Part shown: positions 37,331-46,964 of the stretch, piece after piece | Layout of the letters: each line of letters begins with the position of its first letter | How positions within the stretch are numbered: the stretch's first letter is position 1 | Source of the DNA: Lumbricus rubellus | Lineage: Eukaryota; Annelida; Clitellata; Crassiclitellata; Lumbricidae | Reading direction: 5' to 3' | Length of the DNA stretch: 64,000 nucleotides | NCBI GenBank assembly: GCA_945859605.1 | Contig: OX243817.1 | Coordinates: 17,780,620 to 17,844,619 of the forward strand | Translations under genes and position numbers: made by a program | The notes under the pieces: generated by a model | What the model was told of the DNA's origin: nothing | Database searches by the model: none | The model's input: the letters and a program-made list of their open reading frames with translations, nothing else

Positions 37331-38928
37331 TTTATCCCACTGTCTGTTTTTCTTAAGATCGTTGTTTCCTCTGGATAGTTTATCTTCTGATCTTGTTTTC
37401 CTATGGTCCTTTCTTATTTCCAACAGATAGGCCTATGAACTTTTATATAGAAAAGCATTTGTTCGCCCATCGGTTTTATTGCAGTAGGCCTAAAATTCAA
37501 TGTTGTGTTCTATTATAAGGCTAGGCCTATTGTTTCGTCAGCTAAAAAGTCTGCTGGCTCTCACTGATTGCACAGGCCTATGTCTTGCAGAGGCGGTCTC
37601 CTTCATGCAGTTGAATTAGAGTAGACCTTTGAAATTAACTAGTTCAAGCTCGCACTGGGTAAATTTACTAAGTTAAATCTTGTTTTCTCACTGTTGGATG
37701 TGCAAAAGCATCCTAGTTTGCATGCTTAAATGTTCAGAGTTGAATATGCGTGGATGAATGTGCTATATTGTATCATTTGTCGATCGATGTCCCATTGTGC
37801 GTTTGCATATGAATAAATGGTATGTATTTACTTACTTACCCATTATGCGTTTGCAAATGAATAATTGCTAAGTACTTAGTTACTTACATCTTTGTCCGTA
37901 TTCCTCAATCAGCATTTTACACACCGATATGCTGATTCTGCTGGTGGGTAAAATGCTGACCAATCAGCATCGGCTAATCAGCATTTTACCCCTTGCCGAT
38001 CAGCAAATCAGCAATCAGCAAATCAGCATTTTACCCCTTGCCGATCAGCAAATCAGCAATCAGCAAATCAGCATTTTACCCGTGCCCATCCAAGCGTCTG
38101 TTGGTCGAGAGAGCCAAGTTCTCTCCCCACATCATGGTTTCTGCATGACATTGTCAGCTATAGTCATGAGGGTAAAGAACGCTTAGTCGCTTACAATTCA
38201 TTGACGAGAAGGCCAAAGACAATGCTAAGTAGCCTACTACGTGGAGAATCTTTTGCCTAAGCTTGTCGATGATTGTCACACTGTCTTGGGAAATCAGTTC
38301 CTTTTCAGCAAGATGGAGCGCCCGCTCACGGCGCCAAGCTGGCCCAAGATTGGTTAACAAGCCACTGTCTTGACTTCATCGACAAGGATTCGTGGCCGCC
38401 AAATTCCCCAGATAATGAACCCACTCGACTATGCTGTCTGGGGTGCAATGCTTGAGACTTACAACAAACTTAGGCCTACCACAAAGCCAAAGAACATTTC
38501 TGAACTGAAAAATACGAGGCAAATCATCTGGAATGACTTTTGTCCCTTGAAACCATTCAGAAGACTGTTCTGGGCTTTCGAAAACGTCTGCAAGCTTGAG
38601 TAAAAGCAAACGGTGCTCACTTCAAACATTCATTGCACAAAACTTAACAGTGTGGCCTAATCTTGTCAAGAACAATAAGTAACCTTGAACTTTGTTACAT
38701 TTCTGTTTGCGTCGTTACTTTGTTACTTATTGCTGTCACAAAATGTCTGCATTGTTTCACTTCAAGGTTGCACCATTTTGGTGTTCATGATTCGAATTTC
38801 ATTAGATTTAGCCAAGTTGTAGATAAATATGTGTCAAAAAGACTGGCGAAGTTTTATAACAAAATATTCAGCGGTTTTTGAGAAATCGCGAATTTCGTAA
38901 TGGGGTATTTTTTTGGCCGCACCCTGTA

Positions 38929-39950
38929 TACACCGTGAGGCATAAAAAAGGAAGCCCCTAGAAAAATCGTTATAATTAATTTTAACAATTTTCGCACAAT
39001 GTCAATGAAATTCAGGCAAATTATAGCTAAGTAGCAAGCAATGTCAAAAAATTAAAGTTTTTACAATTTACTGTCCGCCTTTAGTTTCTACGCATGCGCG
39101 AAGTCGCTTGCGCCATTCACGCACCGCCGAGTCAATAATTCGTTGGTCAAGATCGTTCCAAGCTTGCAGTCACCTTTTTTGCGTCGCTACTCAGCCTGCC
39201 TACAGTGCCTAGTGCATTTCATCTGGTTCACGGACGAAACATTATTCACAGTTGCTTCTCGTAGCAATACTCAAAATGTAGCAGTTGGAGCTCGAAAGAG
39301 AGATAGCCTATTGCAGCTGACCGCCTTTTACGCACATATCTGACGTTTAGCAAATCTCTGATGGTGTCGGTCGGTGTTTCTTCTCTGGGGCGCACGTCAA
39401 TTCACTTTGTTGAGCCGGGGGTAAAAATCAACGACCAATACTAGGCATACAGAGACGTTTTTATTCATGGAAGTTCTACCTGTAATTTGAGAACTCTCTG
39501 AATTTTACATTTTCCTACAAGATGGTTTCCAGCACACAGAGTTCGAGAAACGGTTGCACTTTTGACGAATGAAACTCCTGACTTCATAATTCCAACATTA
39601 CGGCCCCTGACAGCACAGACCTGAATCCCGTCGATTATAGAATATGGGGATGCATGCAGGAAATGGTGTACAAAACAAAGGTCCGTGATGTTGAAGATCT
39701 TCGTAAGCGAATCGTGCAAGCTTGGAACGATCTTGACCAGCAAATTATTGACTAGGCGGTGCGTGAATGGCGCAAGCGACTTCGCGCATGCGTAGAAGCT
39801 AAAGGCGGACGGTAAATTGTAAAAACTTTAATTTTTTAACATTGCTTGCTACTTAGCTATAATTTTCCTGAATTTCATTGACGTTGTGCGAAAATTGTTA
39901 AAATTATAACGATTTTTCTAGGGGCTTCCTTTTTTATGCCTCACGGTGTA
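38929..39950 (+). mobile_element. Mariner-like element (family 3) with palindromic arms of about 237 bp
   Basis: Ends TACACCGTGAGGCATAAAAA and its complement are inverted. Unusually the inverted match runs about 237 bp (38929-39167 versus 39715-39950) and includes transposase coding sequence. The right arm encodes the transposase C-terminus after DLNPVDYRIWGCMQEMV (AWNDLDQQIID, then AVREWRKRLRACVEAK). The left arm is the reverse complement of the same coding end, not the expected 5' end. Between the arms, WFTDETLFTVASRSN carries the first catalytic Asp. A TAG interrupts the right arm's frame where the left arm has TCG. Confidence 0.85.
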
Positions 39951-40361
39951 TATAACGTAAGTCCTACATGAATATTCAATCAGTTAATCATGTAGGGTCT
40001 ACTGAACGTCTATACATGTAACTCTTCAGGTATTAATTATAAGCAGACCTGCCTAGCTGTAATTAAGCTATATTGATTCACGCTGTAGGAAGAGATGCTA
40101 ACTAAAAAGAATTTGCTAAGTGCATGCGACAGAATTAGTGCAGAATTACCCAGTGTTATAGGCTTACAACATCAATCAATATAAATTCAATCAGCAATCG
40201 GCATTCATCAAAGCCCTGATCTGCGTCATTATAAGCGCAAAACCCATAACTACAGCGCCTCGATCTTCCTCATTACCAGACGCAATCGGATGATTAGAGT
40301 TGCGCTAATTAATCCAATTGAGTTCTTACGAAGCGACGACTAAGCTTTCGAGTTTCGAATC

Positions 40362-40395
40362 GTCGTCGTCGTCGTCGTCGTCATCATCATCATTA
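40362..40395. repeat. (TCG)n/(TCA)n microsatellite
   Basis: GTCGTCGTCGTCGTCGTCGT followed by ATCATCATC; a Ser-rich chance frame crosses it. Confidence 0.9.
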
Positions 40396-40489
40396 CACAT
40401 TCAGGTGATAATGAGACAGACATCGATAAGAGACTTAATTCGGTCTTTGATGAGAAATAACCTGCAGCCATCACACCATCGAGCACCGG

Positions 40490-40640
40490 ATCATGGCTGG
40501 CTGGATGGATGGATGGATGGCTGGATGGATGGATGGATGGCTGGATGGATGTATGGATGGATGGATGGATGGATGGATGGATGGCTGGATGCCTGGATGG
40601 ATGTATGGATGGATGGATGGATGGATGTATGCATGCTCGC
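40490..40640. repeat. (GGAT)n/(GGCT)n microsatellite
   Basis: About 35 GGAT units with GGCT and GTAT variants, the complement of the CATC arrays at 34200 and 36785. It immediately precedes a LINE 3' fragment. Confidence 0.95.
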
Positions 40641-40644
40641 CGCC

Positions 40645-41075
40645 CTCGTTTCTCTCACATTTCGGCTTTCATGACTGAACACCTTCACTGGCTTCCTCTG
40701 ACTGCCCGGATTCAATATAAATTTTTTTTCTCACCAATAAGATGTTTTTGGGTCTAGCGCCTCGCTACCTTTGTGATCTCATTAGGAAGCCTTTCTCAGC
40801 TACCGTTGGTCGTCCTCTATCCTCTTTAGATCGTCATGATCTTCTTGTTCCACGATCTCGGACTGCCACAGCCCAACACCGCGCCTTTGCCTCTGTCTGC
40901 CCTTTACTGTGGAATGGCCTTCCTATATACTATTATTCGTGCTCAAATTTTAGCTGGAGGCTTTACTTTTTCTGCCAGATGTCTCAAGACTTTTCTTTTT
41001 CCAGGAGTTCTTCGCACTGGGAGCGCCTCTGATTAGTTTGTACTGTGAGAGGCGCTTTATAAATCCAAAAATAGA
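40645..41075 (+). mobile_element. LINE 3' end (CR1/L2-like)
   Basis: The translation shows [15 protein letters not shown], then [14 protein letters not shown] and HDLLVPRSRTATAQHRAFA with PLLWNGLP, the C-terminal block of CR1/L2-type polymerases. It ends GGAGCGCCTCTGATTAG, GGCGCTTTATAAATCC and a (AATAG)n tail. Frame breaks are present. Confidence 0.8.
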
Positions 41076-41979
41076 ATAGAATAGATTCGGCGACGTACAT
41101 GTAGGAGATTAAACTAACGTCTAATATATTCAGACGTAATGGTTCTGTAGCAAAGAGGCACCGACTAGCCAAGGACTGCCAAGGAGTATAGGCCTATAGG
41201 TTGAAGGTTCCGTATTATGAGAGGTGTATAATTATGTTAGTCAGAAGAGTCAAGGGCGTACAATGTGTGTAGGGAATGACGTACAGCTTTTCACGGCTTC
41301 ATTTAGTCTAGTCCATAATTCCTCGCCCGTATTTCTTTATGCCTCTAGTTTTACAGCCAGAAATCTCGTCCAGTTACCAAGCGACACAAAGTGATAGATT
41401 ATTATCTGATTGATAGGTCTAGTAAATCGCAGAGAGCAGCTGTGGGAAGTCTTGTGGCCACACTGTTCGATGCATGCTGAGTTGAAGACAATAATTATCA
41501 GCAGCAACTGCAGAAGCGCTGCTATTGTCGAGCGCATCTCTTACATCGTTGCCATAGTTACGGGCGATTGGAAGGAAACTTGGCTGCAGGCCCATGCGGC
41601 ACCACCATCGTCATCTCTGACTCTTATTTAAGTGCTAGCGGAGGTTAGATGCAGTGCACTGCTGTTCCAACCGTCGAGCTGAGAGTGGTGGTGGTATTTG
41701 CAGTTTAACGTCACTGTGGTATAACAAGGACCATTAGCGACGCCCTCCTCCTTTACCCAGGCTTGAGACTGGCACTGGGAGTGCAACCAGTGGCGGAGTT
41801 TCGAGCTGAGAGTGCGATCCGTCGGTGTCTTCATCATCATAATTATTTATGATGTGCTTTGGTTGTAAAATAAAAACAGAACATAAACTGTCAAGCTGCT
41901 GATTCGGGTGTACTTTTTTTCTCTATAAGTAAGTTCAATTCTTCTTAACGCACCGATTTAAGCAAGCGCTGCTCACTTC

Positions 41980-42150
41980 CAGGGCTGTTTTAAAGGAACT
42001 TTTAGAACTGCACAACTCTTTTTTCTTCCCATCCTCCATGGTAAATTACTTCCAATCGGTGGACAATGACGTCTTTTGCTATTTTTAACTGTACAGAAGT
42101 GTTTCTACAACTGCACATTTTGTGTACAACTGCACGTTAAAAAAACCCTG
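41980..42150. mobile_element. hAT-like MITE, family CAGGGCTGTTTTAA, copy 2
   Basis: Same ends and interior as 35074-35275, slightly shorter. Direct repeats CTCACTTC and CTCACTCC (one mismatch) flank it. It ends 108 bp before the cyclase start codon, so it may form part of that gene's promoter or 5' UTR. Confidence 0.8.
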
Positions 42151-42258
42151 CTCACTCCGTCACACGACTGCATGCAGATGATAAATTTCCAGTGAGTGAT
42201 TCTTCGCTTCTTACACCAGTCCTGCAGAAGGACTCCCTCTCGTGCACCCGTGGTGACG

Positions 42259-45200
42259 ATGAAGCGATTGAAGACTCGGCGTTCGCGGAATTCCTCCGAT
42301 CCAGTGGAGATCACACTCTGTGGCTGTGAGATCGATCCTCTGACGAGCAGTGGACAGTTCTACCAGCTGCTATGCATGATCGGATTGCCGACCATTCCAG
42401 TCCTCGTCCTCGCCATCTATTCCTCCTTTCGACTGGCAGCCGTTGTCGCCGGCTACGACGACCTCGAAGGTCTGAGGGGCGTCTTTCCGTCCGTCCTGTC
42501 CACCGTCAGAATCATATCGGCCATCGAAGAGGAGATGACGGGAGTGGCGTCCTACGAGAGTTCCAACAGATCCGAGATCCTCGGATCGTTAACGGAACTC
42601 TACGAAACGACAGAAGTGGCTTTGGATGCGGTCAATCTCTGGCCGACGATAGACTACGGCTCCGAATTGAACACCAGAGACAGCTTTGTCAACTATCTGG
42701 AAAGTCATCGTTCGTCGAATGTGAGTCGAAACGTCCTTGAGGCAGTGAGGTTCTACGACAGAACGGCCACGGCATTTGCGAACTGGTCGAGCAGAACGAT
42801 TCTTGACCGGATGGACCCTCGCATCTGGGCGAAGTTGTACGCCTTCGACCGACTCAGTCAGTCGGTGACGCAGATCGGGATGACGAGGGCTCTTGGCACG
42901 GCCTTCTTCTACCGCGGGACCTTCGTCGATGGTGAGCTGGCCCAGTTCATCGCATCTGCCTCACTGGGTAACGAAACCCTTGACGATGGGGTGATATTCG
43001 ATCAAGCGGTACGAGATGCCTACACGAAGATGACGAAGGGTAGCGGGGAGATCTGGAGTTCGATGGCGTCCCTCCAGGAGTCGATATCATCTGGGATGAA
43101 CAGCGGAAAGGTGCGGGTCGTCGATGGGACGATCTGGTATCGGTGCAGCTCAGTCGTCCTTCGGTCAGTCGATGACCTTCTTGAGCTGACCGTTGACGAC
43201 ATTCTCGCCTTCATCAACGACCGCCAGGAGGAGCTACGTCGCCTGATCACCTTCTACGCCGTCTCGATCGTCGTAATGCTCTTCTTCATGGTCCCCGTCA
43301 GCGTCAGCATGGCCCTGACGACCACCGGAAGTCTGACGAGCTACGTGAAGACGATGGAGAGGAAGAGCGTCGAGATAAAGAGGGAGAAGCGGAAGACGGA
43401 GCGCCTGCTCAACGAGATGCTGCCGAGAGCCGTCGCATATCGCCTGCGCAAGGGAGAGCACATCGAGGCCGAGCAGTATCAGTCGGTGACCGTTCTGTTC
43501 AGTGACATCGCTGACTTCACCGACATCTCGATCAGCAGCGTTCCATTCGACATCGTTCACTTCCTCAACGATCTCTACAACTTCATCGACGCTCAGATCG
43601 TCAAGTACGACGTCTACAAGGTAATACTCATCATCGTCGTCTACAAGGTAATACTCATCATCATCGTCTACAAGGTAATACTCATCATCATCGTCTACAA
43701 GGTAATACTCATCATCGTCGTCTACAAGGTAATACTCATCATCATCGTCTACAAGGTAATACTCATCATCGTCGTCTACAAGGTAATACTCATCATCGTC
43801 GTCTACAAGGTAATACTCATCATCGTCGTCTACAAGGTAATAGGGCCTACTAATCAAGTAGTTTCATCTTGCTGTTTTGAAGTCGAGCATGAAGCCATAG
43901 ATCTATCCCAGGGTTCCCGGACAATTCGGCGCCGGACAATTCGGACCGGACAATTCGGACGGGACAATTCGGAGCCGGACAATTCGGACCGAACAATTCT
44001 TTGCAGCCCAAATTCATGATGGGACTTCTCCATCACCCAAAATGTATACTGTTGAAACTAACATTAATCTGACACCTCACTAAATATCGGGCAGAAAAAA
44101 ACATGGGCCTATAGGTATGAAACTTACATTGATCTGAATGAGATGCCTATAAGTTGATAATTTACTGCATTTAGCTACTAATTTCAGTGTCTTATTTCTG
44201 TTATTGGATAAATTTTAGAAGATCAGACAATATTTCTTTGGTGCCATATAATTTTATTTCATACCATTGATAAACAAAAGTTTCATAGCCGTAAGAGCAA
44301 TATTTTTACATGCACTCCGAATTGTCCGGGTCCGAATTGTCCGGTCCGAATTGTCCGGTCCGAATTGTCCGGCGCCGAATTGTCCGGACACCCTATCCCA
44401 GGGATTTTTAGAGGAAATTTTTGAACGGCACAACCAGCGATTTTGGCGCAAAATTTCTGACGTCCTATTATTTTGTAATTCACTACAAATTTGGCCTTTT
44501 GGCGTGTTTTTCACTGCATAGGCTAACCCTTACGTTGCATTCCGCTTTTCCATAGTAAATCGGTTAATTGCAGTTACCATTTTCTAATGATTTCAATGCA
44601 CAAGATTGCTTTTATTCATTTACAACTGCACATATTGTGTACGACTGCACGTTTAAAAGGCCTGCCGTATCCGACACAGCACCACAATCTCTAGCACGAT
44701 CTACCTCCTGAATTCCGCACTTTCCGGTTCCTCCACCATCGTCAGCAAGCACCCATCTCCATCTTCCTCAGATTATTCTATCCGTCACGCCTCAGGATTT
44801 CCACTAGAAATAAAAGACTCATGCACCCTCGTTAAGAACTCGTTGAATCTCGTACCCCACTAATCTGGTCCTCAATCTTCCAATTCTCGACGTAAGCAAA
44901 ATCCACCTTTACTATTATTCTGCTTTGTCCTTCCGATTCTCTTGAAACCGGACTCGAACAGTAGCAGAGTATAGTAAAGGCCAGGAGCGAGCCGAATGAT
45001 AAGGCAGTTTCAGTGGTGACATTCATCAACTTCAGGGACAAGCCATGATAGGACAAATGGGATATGAAGACATTATAAATTATATTCTACATGTGCTGGT
45101 GTGTTATGTGCATGTGTGTACGTGTGCTCATATACATGTAGGTGGAGACGATAAGTTCGGTGTACATGGTATCGAGTGGAATTCCGAGTCGCAACGGTGA

Positions 45201-46259
45201 GCGACATTGCATTGAGATCGCTCGTCTGTCGATTGATTTGATGAAGGCGACGAACAACTACATCATCCCACACATGCCCACACATCAACTCCAGCTCCGC
45301 ATCGGAATACATACAGGTCCTCAGACATTATAACTTTAACGGTTCTTCACTTATTTATAAATAAATAACAGTATTTATTTATTTTATTTATTTCTCCATT
45401 TCTATAGCGCCCCTTCAAGCTCTCTACTCAGAGGCGCTTAATTCCGACTACAGCGCGGACACTGCATCGGAGTGTCACGCCGAAGCGCCCAAGCAATTGC
45501 GAGTGAAGGACTTGCTCAATGTCCCTATGCGGCGACTTGAGGTGGATTCGAACCTCGAACCATTCGGCTCCAGGGCAACAATGCCACCACTACACCACCG
45601 CGCCCCACAAACAGTAGCCTAATAAAGACTTACACAGTGTATGCGCAGCTGCAAAATTCAACCGGATCTCACCGGATCTGAGATGCGGCGTCTTGGATCT
45701 GAGAACCGCCACCTGAACGAACCATTAGATTTGAGCGATCTCTAGTTTCTCTACGCGCGTTTATATAAAATTATAACTATAGTCCTATATTCTATGCAAT
45801 ATAGTGTAAATAGAGGTATACGGCCTATAATAAGCTTATTATATCTAGACATAATATTATGACTATAATATAGGTTTGTCTGACAGGTATAGCCTGCATT
45901 CTAAACTCAATCACTTCCCTTCCTAAGTAAACTGGACGCCAGGGCTGTTTTAAAGAAATTTTTAGAACTGCACAACCCATTCTTTTCCTTCTCATTCGCC
46001 ATGGTAAATTACTTCCAGTCGGAGGACCATGACCATTTCTTGCTAGTTTTAACTGTACATAAGTAGGCCTACTTCTACAACTGCACAAATCCATTTAGAA
46101 CTGCACAGTTTGTGTACAACTGCACGTTAAAAAAGCCATGCTGCCATGGACGCAGCTGCAGGTTTTAATCATCTCTGCATTTAGAGACGACTTAAACCTT
46201 TTCGTTACTGCCCCCAGTGGGAACTGCCGTACTAACGCCATAGAGATGCATTTATATTA

Positions 46260-46296
<37 letters not shown>

Positions 46297-46923
46297 TTTT
46301 TTTATTTTAAAAGTTTTATCTGAATTATTATATTATTAGCGCCCTATATACATATATTGTATGTATATTATATACTTTATATATTTATATATGATGTATT
46401 ATTATTTATATGTATTTATTTATATGTATTTATATTAATTATTATTATTATTATATTATTAAGATTTTTTATTTTTTTAAAATTTTATCTGAATATATTA
46501 TATATACATCGTATATATTAGCCAATATATATATTATATATAAATATATTGTGTATTATGTGTTTTTATTTATATGTATTTATTTATTTATTTATATGTA
46601 TTTATATGCATAATTATATGCCACCGTAGAGATGTATTTTTTACCATAGATATGTATTTTTTGTTACCATGGACATGTATTTCTTTATAAGGTGCACTTG
46701 TTGACAACCAACGACATCTCTACACACTGCTAAGGGGTCTTCACACAGTACTAGGAACACATTATAACTCATTCCTTATATCCCGGCGCCGCGCCGGTAT
46801 ACGTACGGCGGCATGTTTTAATATCCCGGCGCGGCGCCGGGATACGAGGCGAAAAGGTTAAAAAGATTGTCGCCAAAGGATTGAAATATGATAGAAAGAT
46901 GCGCAGCAGCAACAGATGATGCT

Positions 46924-46964
<41 letters not shown>

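Larger units (their letters stand above)
30719..38087. mobile_element. 7.4-kb foldback-type DNA transposon with 67-bp perfect TIR and 9-bp TSD
   Basis: Both ends begin GGGCACGGGTAAAATGCTGA when read inwards and match over 67 bp. They continue as imperfect repeats of short GCTGATT/TTGCTGA subunits for about 130 bp on the left and 175 bp on the right. The right end has one extra copy of a subunit of about 50 bp. Identical 9-bp direct repeats ATCCAAGCG (30710-30718 and 38088-38096) flank it. Removing it restores the mariner-like sequence. No transposase was recognised inside, which holds AGGCCTA clusters, microsatellites, a hAT MITE and an old LINE fragment. The 9-bp duplication and long TIRs fit Mutator-like elements, but that is inference. 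Confidence 0.9.
30330..38928 (+). mobile_element. Mariner-like element (family 2) split by a 7.4-kb insertion
   Basis: Outer inverted ends: GGTGCGGCCAAAAAATACCC at about 30339 and its complement ending at 38928 (right terminus CACCCTGTA). About 70 bp match, including TTCTCAAAAACCGCTGAATA. The left fragment (30330-30718) encodes FFTDEKIFYINPP, with the first catalytic Asp. The right fragment (38097-38928) encodes FQQDGAPAHGAKLAQDWL, a WPPNSPD block and NPLDYAVWGAMLE across a frame break. Without the insertion the element is about 1.22 kb, the usual mariner size. It is inactive. Confidence 0.88.

Noticed and set aside
43234..43857. Minus-strand frame of 207 codons with repeated DDDDEYYLV blocks
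   Set aside because: It is the antisense shadow of the cyclase exon and its 27-bp tandem repeat.
44254..44521. Frames with repeated RTIRTGQFG or RIVRSELSG peptides
   Set aside because: They are translations of the CGGACAATT subrepeats in the small foldback element.
45402..45606. Genuine tRNA genes at the GGTTCGAATCC motifs
   Set aside because: The B boxes lie in dispersed repeats with long non-tRNA 3' parts and no full cloverleaf; they are SINEs.
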